From Burkholderia cenocepacia (GTDB lineage: Bacteria; Pseudomonadota; Gammaproteobacteria; Burkholderiales; Burkholderiaceae): a stretch of 64,000 nucleotides of DNA. The DNA is taken from contig NZ_CP060040.1 in assembly GCF_014211915.1 (NCBI RefSeq), forward strand, positions 868,001-932,000, read 5' to 3'. A model generated the notes under the pieces. The model was not told where the DNA came from. It did not search any database and was given only the letters and a program-made list of their open reading frames with translations. A program made the translations under genes and the position numbers. Below, in pieces: positions 29,009 through 38,186 of this stretch. The stretch's first letter is position 1. Each line of letters begins with the position of its first letter.

Positions 29009-29818
29009 ATGGTTCCGCTCTCGAAAGCCCATGACATGATCCGGCAGTACAGCAAGACATGGTATCTGCCCGTAGTCGGCCTGCCGCCCAGGCTGAACGA
29101 GGCGGCGTCGTGCGCCTACCTGTGCATGCGCGGCATCGACGAAATCGAAGATCATCCGACCATGGCCGCCGCGGACCGTGCTCGCTTGCTTCGGCGGGTC
29201 AGCGCCATCCTGCAAACCCATTTCTCCCCGGCGGATTTTCAGACTGCATTTGAAGGCTATGAGGACGTTCTCCCGCCGGTTTCGCTGCAACTGGGCCAAT
29301 GGGTCACGCTCGCGCCGATCGACATCGCGCCTCGCGTACTGGACACGTTTTCCGTCATGGCAGAGCGAATGGCGGACTGGGTCGAATCGGATTTCGCGAT
29401 CCGGACCGAGCAGGACCTGAACCGGTATACCTATGCGGTGGCCGGCACGCTGGTACTGCTACTCAGCGATCTGTGGGGCTGGTTCAATCACACCGATACC
29501 AACCGTACCGACGCCATCGGATACGGCCGCGCGCTGCAGGCCGTCAACATCCTGATCGATCGCGACGAAGACACCGGGCGCGGGGTCGATTTCTGGCCGC
29601 ACGGCTGGGGCTTGCCCGAGATGCTCGGTTATGTCGAGCGAGAGCTCGCACTGGCGCAGGCGTACCTTGACGCGCTGCCGCCAGGCCCCGCGCGCAGCTT
29701 TTGCGAACAACCGCTGATCAATGCGCGGCACGCCGCGCTGAATCTGAAGCAAACGCTCGGCGCCGGCAGAGAACCACGCTCTTACGCGACAGCGGATGGA
29801 TTCGCCGGTCGGCCATGA
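29009..29818 (+). CDS. Squalene/phytoene synthase-family enzyme
   Basis: A 269-residue all-helical prenyl enzyme. The two Asp-rich metal-binding motifs of the family are visible: RGIDEIEDHP (DXXXD, ~41-47) and NILIDRDEDTGRG (DXXED, ~180). It therefore binds prenyl diphosphates through Mg2+. It is shorter than typical squalene synthases and close to short phytoene-synthase-like proteins. In this operon it could make a head-to-head C30/C40 backbone, or act as a terpene cyclase as some phytoene-synthase-like proteins do; sequence alone does not decide. GGGAGAAAAAG precedes the start, 51 bp after dxs. Confidence 0.82.
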   Translation: MVPLSKAHDMIRQYSKTWYLPVVGLPPRLNEAASCAYLCMRGIDEIEDHPTMAAADRARLLRRVSAILQTHFSPADFQTAFEGYEDVLPPVSLQLGQWVTLAPIDIAPRVLDTFSVMAERMADWVESDFAIRTEQDLNRYTYAVAGTLVLLLSDLWGWFNHTDTNRTDAIGYGRALQAVNILIDRDEDTGRGVDFWPHGWGLPEMLGYVERELALAQAYLDALPPGPARSFCEQPLINARHAALNLKQTLGAGREPRSYATADGFAGRP

Positions 29819-29872
29819 CGGCACCCTGTTCCGCGTTTATCGACATATCGCACCTTTCCCGGAGATTTCAAC

Positions 29873-30826
29873 ATGCGCGTCATCCTTGCCGAACCTCGCG
29901 GCTTTTGCGCCGGAGTCGTACGCGCAATCGACATTGTCGATCGGGCACTGGAAAAATACGGTGCTCCCGTCTACGTTCGGCACGAAATCGTCCACAACCG
30001 GCGAGTCGTAGACGGCCTCAAGCGCAAAGGTGCAGTCTTCGTCGAGTCCCTCGACGACATTCCCGAACAGGCGGTGACCGTGTTCAGTGCCCATGGTGTG
30101 GGTCAAATGGTGGAGGCAGAAGCGCGCCAGCGCGGCTTGCATGTGCTCGACGCCACCTGCCCGCTCGTCGCCAAGGTTCACGTCCAGGCCCGGCGTTATG
30201 CGTCGCAAGGGAAGACCGTCGTGTTGATCGGGCACGCCGGACACCCCGAAGTCGTCGGCACGCTGGACCAGGCACCGGACGCGACGGTCCTGGTGGAAAG
30301 CAAGGCAGATGTGGCGGCCCTGCCGTTTGCCGCCGACGCGCCGCTGGCCTATATCACGCAGACCACACTCAGCGTGGACGACACACGCGACATCATCTAC
30401 GCGCTCAAACAGCGATATCCAGGCATCGTCGGCCCGAATGTCCACGACATCTGTTATGCCACGCAGAACCGGCAAACGGCCGTACGCGAACTTTGCCGCA
30501 GAGTCGAACTGATGCTGGTGATTGGCGCCCGCTACAGCTCGAACACCGTACGACTGCACGAGATCGCGCTCGAATCGGGCATCCCTAGCCACTTGATCGC
30601 CGATGCCGGTGAGCTGGGGCCGCAGTGGTTCCAGGGCATCGCAACCGTGGGCATCACGTCGGGTGCATCCGCACCCGAAACATTGGTCGACGAGGTAATT
30701 GCGGCATTGCAGACGTACACACCGCTGGAGATCGAAACCATGGCCGGACGGCGTGAAACAGCGGTCTTTCCGCTGCCGGCCGAGTTGCTGCACGGCACCG
30801 CATCGGCGCTCGCGCCGCATACCTGA
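29873..30826 (+). CDS. ispH: 4-hydroxy-3-methylbut-2-enyl diphosphate reductase
   Basis: A 317-residue [4Fe-4S] enzyme catalysing the last MEP-pathway step, HMBPP to IPP and DMAPP. The three cluster cysteines are in EPRGFCAGV (C13), [11 protein letters not shown] and [13 protein letters not shown]. The catalytic region [13 protein letters not shown] and SSNTVRL are also present, and the length matches family norms. It follows the phytoene-synthase-like gene by 54 bp with GGAGATTTC upstream of the ATG. A second, housekeeping ispH is expected elsewhere in a Burkholderia genome, so this copy is probably dedicated to the cluster. Confidence 0.97.
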   Translation: MRVILAEPRGFCAGVVRAIDIVDRALEKYGAPVYVRHEIVHNRRVVDGLKRKGAVFVESLDDIPEQAVTVFSAHGVGQMVEAEARQRGLHVLDATCPLVAKVHVQARRYASQGKTVVLIGHAGHPEVVGTLDQAPDATVLVESKADVAALPFAADAPLAYITQTTLSVDDTRDIIYALKQRYPGIVGPNVHDICYATQNRQTAVRELCRRVELMLVIGARYSSNTVRLHEIALESGIPSHLIADAGELGPQWFQGIATVGITSGASAPETLVDEVIAALQTYTPLEIETMAGRRETAVFPLPAELLHGTASALAPHT

Positions 30827-30908
30827 TCCGCTCGCCGTCCGGCGCGTGGCAAGCCTCGAGCGCCGCGTGACGAGTCATTTGCGCAACCGTCGCATTCGGA
30901 GATGTCCC

Positions 30909-31951
30909 ATGCGGAATCCGACCTACCCGATCTTGCCCCGACACAGCCCGGTGGTGGATGCGCGCAGTCCGCTGCCCTACCCGAACGGCTGGTTCGGCGC
31001 GTGCTTCAGCCGCGATCTCAAACCAGGCCGCATACAGACCGTTCCATTCATGGGTGGCGAACTTGTCGTCTACCGTACGCAGTCCGGCGCCGCCAAAGCC
31101 ATCAGCCCGTATTGTCCGCATCTGGGCGCCCATCTCGGCCATGGCGGCAAGGTCGACGGCGAGCATCTCGTCTGCCCGTATCACGGGCTTTCCTTTGCGC
31201 CGGGCGGACAATGCCAGCCGGATCGAGACAGCCCGCCCTTGCACGGCGGCCCCGACTGACCGAATGGCCGCTGCGTGAAGTCAACGGCGTGGTGTTCGTG
31301 TGGCACGACGCCGAACGCCGGGCGCCCACGTGGGATGTGCCGGAGCTCGACCTCCGGGCGTTCTCCCGCGCGGACCGGAACACCTTCGACATTCCCGGAT
31401 ACGTACAGGACATCGCCGAAAACGGCATCGACAGGTTGCATCTGGTGCGCGTTCACCAGTTTGCCGACGCGCAGGTCAGCGCCTTTCGGGCCGCGGGTCC
31501 CAGACTGACGTACGAGATCACGACGCACGCTTCCAGGCAGTGGCTGCATTTCCGGAACACGTACTGCGGCCTCGGATACATGATCGGCGAAATCGACGTG
31601 CCGACGCTGCGCGTGCAGTTGAAGGTGCTCAGTTGCCCGGTTCCGACCGCACCGCTCGAATGGCGCGCCCGGGTACTGAATTTCATTCACGTCGACGCGC
31701 TCGACCGGTGGCCAGGCCCGCTGCGACGCGGGCTGCAGGATACGCTGGTGCTGGCGCTCAGGGTGTGGTTCCGATACCAGATCGGCAACGACATCAAGAT
31801 CTGGAATCACCGCCGCTACAACCACGAAGCCAGGCTGGTGCCCGGCGACGGACCCATCATGGCGTTTCGACGCTGGGCGGCCCAGTTCTACCCGACCCAT
31901 GAATCCGTCGCCGATAGCCGTCGAGGCCTCGAGCGCGTGAACGAAACCTGA
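30909..31951 (+). pseudogene. Rieske non-haem iron oxygenase 1, with one apparent frameshift
   Basis: The first ~115 codons encode the Rieske domain: YPNGWFGACFS, then CPHLGAHLGHGG and CPYHGLSF (the C-X-H and C-X2-H ligands). The frame stops at 31257, but the next frame continues without a gap as RLTEWPLREVNGVVFVWHD, with the mononuclear iron site IAENGIDRLHLVRVHQF and a complete C-terminus to 31951. One missing base near 31245 in GGCGGCCCCG explains it. Restored length is ~346 residues, like the neighbour at 31966. The type resembles KshA/Neverland-like sterol and terpenoid oxygenases that need a separate reductase. It is probably a sequencing artefact or a recent mutation. Confidence 0.85.
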
Positions 31952-31965
31952 ACGGGAGAGACGAG

Positions 31966-33048
31966 ATGAACTGTCCGGCCATTCCTATCCAGCATCGTTG
32001 CGTCACGGTCGAAAAGCGCAGCGTCCAACCGTATCCGAGGGGCTGGTTTGCGGTGTGTTACAGCCACGACGTCAAGTCGGGGACGGTACGGACCTTCCCG
32101 CTCGCCGACGGTGAAATCGTGCTGTACCGGACTCGATCCGGCGTGCTGAACGCAATCAATTCGTATTGTCCGCATTTCGGTGCGCACCTCGGCCACGGCG
32201 GCAAAGTGAAGGGCGAAAACCTCGTCTGCCCCTTTCACGGTTATGCGTTCGGGCCCGATGGCGCGTGCCTGCGCCCGAAAAACGAACCCCCATCGCCGGG
32301 TCTGCGGTTGAGCAGATGGTACTTGCGTGAAACCGGTGGAATGGCGTGGGTCTGGTACGACTTCGACGGCAATCCACCGATGTGGGATATCCCGGCCTTC
32401 GACAGCATGGAATTCTCCCGCACCGTGTACCGCTGTACGGTCATCGCAGGACATATGCAGGATTCGGCCGAAAACGGCGCCGACATGGGCCATATGGCGC
32501 ACGTTCATCACTTCCGCGCGCCCGTCATGCCGGAGGTGACGATCGATGGCCCCATTATGGTTGCCTACACGAAGACGATGTACGAGAACCGGTGGCCGTT
32601 CAACTTCCGCGCCAGTTGGTATGGCATTGGCTATCTGATCGGTGAACTCGAATTTCCCGGCATCGGACTGGAAATCCGGACGCTTGGCGCTTTCACCCAG
32701 ATCGGGCCGGCCAAATGGACGCTCAGATGGAGTCATGTCGCCCGCATCGCTGCATTCGATGCCCTCCCACGCCTGCTTCGCCTGCTGCTCAACACCCTCG
32801 TCGTCAGACTCTATGAACCGTGGTTTCACATGCAGAACATGCGCGACAAGCGCATCTGGGACTACAAGACTCATCGGCCCCACCCTGCCACCACGCCCAT
32901 GGATCGCTCCGTCCTCGAATATCGGAAATGGGCGGCGCAGTTTTATCCGCCGGGAATGGAGACGGTCGACAGCGTGACGACGAACAGGTCCGGCGTCCCG
33001 CGCATTGAACCCGCCCGCATGACATCTCGGAGTGCCGCCCATGAATGA
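31966..33048 (+). CDS. Rieske non-haem iron oxygenase 2
   Basis: A 360-residue oxygenase alpha subunit. The Rieske [2Fe-2S] ligands are in CPHFGAHLGHGG (~65) and CPFHGYAF (~86). The mononuclear iron site is in SAENGADMGHMAHVHHF (~167-182, two His plus Asp). The C-terminal catalytic domain is hydrophobic and resembles KshA/cholesterol-desaturase-like oxygenases. It is paralogous to the gene just upstream, 14 bp away, and its 3' end overlaps the terpene synthase start by 8 bp. It probably oxidises the terpenoid made by the cluster; no reductase or ferredoxin gene is present here. Confidence 0.93.
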   Translation: MNCPAIPIQHRCVTVEKRSVQPYPRGWFAVCYSHDVKSGTVRTFPLADGEIVLYRTRSGVLNAINSYCPHFGAHLGHGGKVKGENLVCPFHGYAFGPDGACLRPKNEPPSPGLRLSRWYLRETGGMAWVWYDFDGNPPMWDIPAFDSMEFSRTVYRCTVIAGHMQDSAENGADMGHMAHVHHFRAPVMPEVTIDGPIMVAYTKTMYENRWPFNFRASWYGIGYLIGELEFPGIGLEIRTLGAFTQIGPAKWTLRWSHVARIAAFDALPRLLRLLLNTLVVRLYEPWFHMQNMRDKRIWDYKTHRPHPATTPMDRSVLEYRKWAAQFYPPGMETVDSVTTNRSGVPRIEPARMTSRSAAHE

Positions 33049-34027
33049 TCCGCGCCAGCTCACCCCAGTGCCGGACACCCTGGTGATTCCCGAGCGCTAT
33101 TGCCCGCTGCTTCAGGACGTCAATCCCATGCGTGCGCAACTCGACGCGAGCATCGAAGCCTGGGTTCAGAAATTCGGGTTGGTACGGACGGAGCGCGAGT
33201 GGACGTTGTTCCATGCGGCGCAAACGGGCTTGCTGACATCCCTCTGCTATCCGCGCATGCCGTTCGAGACGCTGGAACCCGCCGGCCATCTGTGCACATG
33301 GATCCTGCAGTTCGACGAGTCCGGGTTCGAAGGCCCGGCCAGCCGGGGCGATTTCTCGCAAACGACGGCCAATCTCGCCCGCTTCCAAAAAATCGCCGAT
33401 GCGCCGCAGCAGCCCCTCGACGTTCAGGAACCGTATTGGGTGGCGTTGCAGGACATCCTGCTTCGGCTGCACAAGGTCGCCACTGGCGAGCAACTCTACC
33501 GATTCGACATGGGTATCCTGCGCTGGCTGCACGGCAACGGGTGCGAACTCGGCTACCGCGTCAAGGGAACCATGCCCACGCTGCAGGATTTCCTGGTGAT
33601 CCGCGGCAACACGGCCGGGTCGAGCCTGTTCGCGTCGATGATCGACATGGGCAGCGACCGACCGATTTCGAGCGCACATTGGGGCAGCCCCGCGCTGCGC
33701 GAGCTGAACCTGCTCGGCGATTTTCTGTACGGCATCGACAACGACATCGCGAGCTACCTGCGCGATGCGCAATCGCCCCGGCAACTGCGCTGGAACGTCG
33801 TGGATGTGCTGGCTCACGAATACGGTATATCCGCGGAGCACGCGATCCAACGTGCCTGCGACATGCACCGCGAAAAGATGCAGCAGACGGCCGATCTCTG
33901 CAGCAGCTTGCGCCAGCATCCGGATACTGGCGTCCGAGAGTTCGCCACCGACTTCGAATACATGATGTCGGGCCCGTGGAAGTGGTACCAGATGATTAAC
34001 CGATATCGGGTGGTTGACGAGTTCTGA
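33041..34027 (+). CDS. Class I terpene synthase (terpene cyclase)
   Basis: A 328-residue bacterial class I terpene synthase. The Asp-rich metal motif is a variant, FDESGFE (DEXXXE instead of DDXXXD/E), near residue 89. The effector arginine region FLVIRGNTAGSS is at ~187-198, the NSE triad is NDIASYLRD (~237-245, Asp in place of Glu) and the C-terminal RY pair is in YQMINRY. These residues bind the Mg2+ cluster and diphosphate of a linear prenyl diphosphate and start cyclisation. The ATG at 33041 overlaps the preceding Rieske gene; an in-frame GTG lies at 33032. It ends the operon. Substrate chain length and product are unknown. Confidence 0.88.
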   Translation: MNDPRQLTPVPDTLVIPERYCPLLQDVNPMRAQLDASIEAWVQKFGLVRTEREWTLFHAAQTGLLTSLCYPRMPFETLEPAGHLCTWILQFDESGFEGPASRGDFSQTTANLARFQKIADAPQQPLDVQEPYWVALQDILLRLHKVATGEQLYRFDMGILRWLHGNGCELGYRVKGTMPTLQDFLVIRGNTAGSSLFASMIDMGSDRPISSAHWGSPALRELNLLGDFLYGIDNDIASYLRDAQSPRQLRWNVVDVLAHEYGISAEHAIQRACDMHREKMQQTADLCSSLRQHPDTGVREFATDFEYMMSGPWKWYQMINRYRVVDEF

Positions 34028-34440
34028 TTGAGAGCCTTGAGAAGGCTCCGCACGAATCGGACCGAATATGCGTGGCCATTTTCGAGTCCGGTCGGATCGC
34101 GGCTCAAACCTGTCTCGTCGTCTGGGCCGCGTGAGCTTCCCGACGTCACCCGCGCAGTATCAATCGAGTCGGCTGTCGACGAAGCCGCTTCTCCACCAAC
34201 GAGAAGCCCGTCTGCGCCAGTGCCTACCGCACCTTCGCAACCTTGCAGGCGCCAGTCTTACAGGCCTATTACTCGCGCAAGATCCGGCACGGTAGGCGTC
34301 ACAACCAGGCGCATCGCGCTCGCACAAGCGGCCGAAGTATTTAGCGATCTGCAGACGCCCTCGCCCACCGACTTTCCGGACAAGAAGTCGTAATTCGGGC
34401 GTAATCCCGTGGCCGCACATGCGCGATCAATCTCCATGCG
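34028..34440. other. Non-coding stretch after the terpenoid operon
   Basis: No recognisable gene or strong terminator was seen. A forward open frame (34028-34393) has low-complexity Ser/Pro content and no domain; it is probably non-coding. The junction between island and backbone likely lies here. Confidence 0.4.
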
Positions 34441-35271
34441 TCAACACGGAACCCGACCACCTACGCCATTGCCCATCATCGTGCACCAGCGCTGCGTGTC
34501 TTGTTGCGGTGCCGGATACGGCAACCCGGTCCGTGGATCGATCGAGTCCAGCGGATTCGGTCCCGGCGGGTGGTTTGCCGCGTGCATCGCGGCGTTCTCC
34601 GCCATCTGTCTCGCGTTCGCCGCGTTCTGTCGAGCCAGGTCCGCCTTCTGCGCGTCGTCCACCTTCTTCGTCATGGTCACCAGCCGCGCGAACCGCGGAT
34701 CGCGAACATCCTGCAGCGGCGGCAAAGGCGGTGCGAACGGCATGAAAAGCAACGGCCCGTCATATCTCGGCACCGCCAGTTTCGACGGCTTGCCGAAGTC
34801 CGCGGCCATGCTGATCTCCCACATGCCGGCGTTCATGCCAAGCGCGTATTCGTAACGTCGGTTCACGTCCGCCAGGCTGAGCGGCCCGGACGACGCAGGC
34901 AACGGTTGCAGGGATGGCGGCAGCGTCTGCCGCGCGGCAGGATAGATCGTGCGAACCCAACTCACCGCGGCGAGCGAGTATTGATAGAGCACCGCGTCGT
35001 ACTTTTCCAGCACCTCCGCTCGACTATAGTTGCCGGGATTCTGGAAAATGGGCTTGTACGCCGCGAGGGTCTGGTAGTACCGCTCGTTCGCATTTCGCTG
35101 CTCCGCAACGAACTGCTGCTGGGGGTCGACCGGCGCAGATGAAGACATCGCAGCGCAGCCGGACAGCAGACTGACGACGAAGGCAATGCCGGCCGTCGTT
35201 CGAGACACCGACCGGATGGGACGCAAGATAGGAGGCATCGGAAACGCCATGGAGACTCGACAGGTTTTCAT
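34441..35271 (-). CDS. Putative lipoprotein of unknown function
   Basis: A ~276-residue protein with a lipoprotein signal peptide: a basic, hydrophobic segment (SRTTAGIAFVVSLLSGC) ending in the lipobox LSGC. The mature part is polar and helical, with a Pro/Asn-rich C-terminus (NHPPGPNPLDSIDPRTGLPY) and two late cysteines. No known domain was recognised. Three in-frame ATGs (35271, 35250, 35238) precede the signal; the longest is listed but the start is unsure. It is monocistronic and presumably anchored in the outer membrane. Confidence 0.7.
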   Translation of the reverse strand: MKTCRVSMAFPMPPILRPIRSVSRTTAGIAFVVSLLSGCAAMSSSAPVDPQQQFVAEQRNANERYYQTLAAYKPIFQNPGNYSRAEVLEKYDAVLYQYSLAAVSWVRTIYPAARQTLPPSLQPLPASSGPLSLADVNRRYEYALGMNAGMWEISMAADFGKPSKLAVPRYDGPLLFMPFAPPLPPLQDVRDPRFARLVTMTKKVDDAQKADLARQNAANARQMAENAAMHAANHPPGPNPLDSIDPRTGLPYPAPQQDTQRWCTMMGNGVGGRVPC

Positions 35272-35613
35272 GAATCGGCGCGCGGCCGACAACGCCGCGG
35301 CATGCGCCGCGCTCGCCCTATTCTGCCCCGCTCCATATCGCGGCAGGTGGAGTTGCGTCTGATCGTGGTGGATTCCAGTCTCGGGATTTCGTCCCATCGC
35401 AGTGCGTGCCGCTTGACGCCGCGGCCAGTCGCCGACCGGTTTGCGCGCCGATCGCCGATGCCCGTCGATCGAAACCGGCCTTGCGCCCACTACCCGATTC
35501 GTTTGTAGAATCGACGTGGGTTCGCCGTTCACGACACGGTACAAGACATGATCCTCACCGGCCGCCCCGCCGGATGCCGGTAGGATCGACCACACCACCC
35601 ACCGGAGGGCACC
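35272..35613. other. Divergent intergenic region
   Basis: About 340 bases between the leftward lipoprotein and the rightward VOC gene. No gene was recognised; it should hold both promoters. The leftward frame stays open by chance far upstream, but without protein character. Confidence 0.4.
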
Positions 35614-36060
35614 ATGGCGATTCACGAAGTCTTTCCGTATCTGCGCGCCAAAAGCGCGGAGGACGCCATCGCGTTCTATGCGAAGGCATTCGGCGCGCAG
35701 GAGAAATTCCGGCTCGTCGAGCCGTCGGGGCGCATCGGCCACGCCGAATTGCAGCTCGGGCCGTGCACGCTGATGATCTCGGACGAGTTCCCGGAATACG
35801 ACCTGTTCGCACTCGACCCGGACGGCAACGCGCCGATGGTGCTCCATCTTCATGTCGACGACGCCGATGCGACGATCGCCGCCGCCGTCGCGGCCGGCGC
35901 GCACGTGACGCGCGCACTCCAGGACCAGTTCTACGGCGAGCGCTCGGGCAGGATCCGCGATCCGTTCGGTTACGATTGGCTGATCGGGCATACGATCGAA
36001 ACGGTCGAACCCGACGAAATGCAGCGGCGTTACACGGCGCTGATGTCCGGCAATCAGTAA
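35614..36060 (+). CDS. VOC-family (glyoxalase/bleomycin resistance, PhnB-like) protein
   Basis: A 148-residue protein with paired beta-alpha-beta-beta-beta modules. Markers are IHEVFPYLRAKSAEDAIAFYAKAFGAQE at the N-terminus, GHAELQLGPCTLMISDE in the middle and DPFGYDWLIGHTIE at the end. PhnB-like members usually bind a metal and a small ligand, though the reaction is unknown. GGAGGGCACC precedes the ATG. It stands alone. Confidence 0.9.
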   Translation: MAIHEVFPYLRAKSAEDAIAFYAKAFGAQEKFRLVEPSGRIGHAELQLGPCTLMISDEFPEYDLFALDPDGNAPMVLHLHVDDADATIAAAVAAGAHVTRALQDQFYGERSGRIRDPFGYDWLIGHTIETVEPDEMQRRYTALMSGNQ

Positions 36061-36104
36061 GCAGTCCGGACGGCGTCTCCCGATCGATCACCCCGCTAAT
36101 CGCG

Positions 36105-36361
36105 ATGCACTACCACCCCGACGACGTCAGCCGGCTTTTCGTCGGTGTTCCAACACTGCAGTTGAACCGCGCCGCGCCGGCCGAACGGTTTCTCGCCGCC
36201 GCCGTCGAATCCGGCGTCGAGCTCCGGCCGCGTTGCCGCGCGTCGTCGTCCGGCTGAGACCGTGGCACTCGCCGGAAGCGCTCGAGGCGAGTGTGAATGC
36301 CGTGCGCGCCGCCTATCGAAGCGGCGGTGCCGACGCGGCGCTGCCACTCGCCCGCCGCTAG
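36105..36361 (+). pseudogene. Small unrecognised ORF with an apparent single-base frameshift
   Basis: The ATG at 36105 opens MHYHPDDVSRLFVGVPTLQL and runs to about 36235. The next frame then reads LPRVVVRLRPWHSPEALE and stops at 36361. Joined, they make an ~85-residue protein with coherent amphipathic character, which neither frame gives alone. The break lies near GCGTTGCCGCG. No family was recognised. Confidence 0.45.
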
Positions 36362-36509
36362 ACGTTCGGCACACCATCGTCGCGCGATGGCGCGCCGAAC
36401 CGTACGCCGCGCCCGCCTCCCAGCCATCGACACCCCCGCGATTCCGACCGATTCCGCAGAGGACCTTTCCTGTGCAACGCCTTAATCGACCGCCGCACGA
36501 TCTCCAATA

Positions 36510-37769
36510 ATGGCCGCTCGACCCATCGGCCGCGAGGCCGGACCAACAACAAACTCCTATGCATTCCTGCCAAATGAACCAGCATGCCGGCGCACGCGTC
36601 GCGGGACCGTCATTGCCGCCTGCCTGAGCAGCTTCGTGCCGGATGTCGCGCATGCCCAGAGCAGCGTGACGCTGTACGGCCTGATCGACACGTCGATCAC
36701 CTACTCGACCAACCAGCGCACGCGCGGTGCCGGCTCGCCCGGCGGCGGCAGCGTCGCGATGACGAGCGGCGCACTGAACGCGTCGCGCTGGGGGCTGCGC
36801 GGCCGCGAGGATCTCGGCGGCGGAATGGCTGCGGTCTTCGCGCTCGAAAACGGCTTCTCGGGCACCACCGGCAAGCTGTCGCAGAAAGGCGTCGACCTGT
36901 TCGGCCGCCAGGCGTGGGTCGGCGTGAGTTCGCAGACGGCCGGCACGCTGTCCTTCGGACGCCAGTACGACCTGATCCTCGATTACGTGACGCCGCTCGG
37001 CGCGTCCGGCCCCGGCTGGGGCGGCAATCTCGCGGTCCACCCGTACGACAACGACGATTCGAACCGCAACCTGCGCATCAACAACGCCGTGAAGTACGCG
37101 AGCCCGACGGTTCGCGGGTTGAGATTCGGCGCGATGGTCGGCTTCTCGAACGCGGCCGGCCAGTTCTCCAACAATGCGGTGTGGAGCACGGGGGTGTCGT
37201 ACGAGAACGGGCCGGTGAAGCTCGGCGCCGGCTACCTGAAGATCAGCCGCGACCGCAACGCGCCGAACCCGGACGGCGCACTGAGCACGGTCGACGGCTC
37301 GGCGACGATCACGGGCGGCAACCAGCAGATCTGGGCGATGGCCGGCCGTTATGCGTTCGGCCCGCACTCGGTCGGCGCCGCGTGGTCGCATTCCGCCACC
37401 GACGGCGTGACGGGCGTGCTCCAGGGCGGCAACATCGCGCCGCTGAAGGGCGAATCGCTGGTGTTCGACAACTTCTCGATCGACGGACGCTACTTCGTCA
37501 CGCGCGCGCTGAGCGTCGCCGCCGCGTACACGTACACGATGGGCCGCTTCGACACCCGCACGGGCCAGACGCGCCCGAAATGGAACCAGGTCGTCGCGCA
37601 GGCCGGCTACGTGCTGTCGAAGCGCACGGACGCGTATCTCGAAGGCACTTACCAGAGCGTGAGCGGCGGCAACGGCAATCCGGCGTTCAACGCGACCGTC
37701 TGGACCTTGACGCCTTCCGCGAACAGCAACCAGGTCGTCGTCGCACTGGGGCTTCGGCACAAGTTCTGA
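36510..37769 (+). CDS. Gram-negative porin (Porin_4 / OmpC-like)
   Basis: A trimeric outer-membrane beta-barrel porin. The mature protein starts at QSSVTLYGLIDTSITYSTNQ and ends GLRHKF with the terminal Phe needed for barrel assembly. Typical loop and strand motifs (SRWGLRGREDLGGGMAAVFALENGF, GRQAWVGVSS, FGRQYD) are present. The listed N-terminus (ATG 36510) gives an unusually long leader. A better start, ATG at 36574 (MNQHAGARVAG), lies one frame off and would connect to TVIAACLSSFVPDVAHA if one base were restored near 36610. A terminator follows. Confidence 0.88.
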   Translation: MAARPIGREAGPTTNSYAFLPNEPACRRTRRGTVIAACLSSFVPDVAHAQSSVTLYGLIDTSITYSTNQRTRGAGSPGGGSVAMTSGALNASRWGLRGREDLGGGMAAVFALENGFSGTTGKLSQKGVDLFGRQAWVGVSSQTAGTLSFGRQYDLILDYVTPLGASGPGWGGNLAVHPYDNDDSNRNLRINNAVKYASPTVRGLRFGAMVGFSNAAGQFSNNAVWSTGVSYENGPVKLGAGYLKISRDRNAPNPDGALSTVDGSATITGGNQQIWAMAGRYAFGPHSVGAAWSHSATDGVTGVLQGGNIAPLKGESLVFDNFSIDGRYFVTRALSVAAAYTYTMGRFDTRTGQTRPKWNQVVAQAGYVLSKRTDAYLEGTYQSVSGGNGNPAFNATVWTLTPSANSNQVVVALGLRHKF

Positions 37770-37860
37770 CGATACGGCGTGCGCCGCGGCGTCACGCGGT
37801 CGACCGACTGTATCCGGCGAATGCTTCCCGCATCACCCGATCGCCATGACCGGCAACGAC

Positions 37861-37888
37861 AAGGCCGCGCCCCGTGCGCGGCCTTTTT
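37861..37888 (+). terminator. Rho-independent terminator after the porin gene
   Basis: A perfect 9-bp stem (AGGCCGCGC / GCGCGGCCT) with a 5-nt loop is followed by TTTTT. It lies 92 bp after the porin stop. Confidence 0.88.
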
Positions 37889-38186
37889 CGCTGTGGCAGG
37901 CGTCGCTTGCCGCGCACCGCCGGCGCAAGCAAGAATGCCTCCCGACTGTCGCGTTTGCGCAAAAAATGCGGAGAAACTGGGCACGTTGTGACATTTTTCC
38001 TAATCTGTTTGCAGCGACGCCTCGATCCGGCGTTCCGGTCGCAACATTCTTTCATTTGGCGCACCACCGGCTTACGAGCCTGCATCACGGCAACGGAGCC
38101 GGACCTTTCGCGCCATGGCGACCGGACGGTTGCGTGCGAATGGCACGCGCCCCGCTTTCAACGCAGTCAACCGCTGGAGAAGAACG

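Noticed and set aside
35272..35991. Extension of the lipoprotein frame upstream to 35991
   Set aside because: It would bury the signal peptide and lipobox deep inside the protein and run antisense to the VOC gene.
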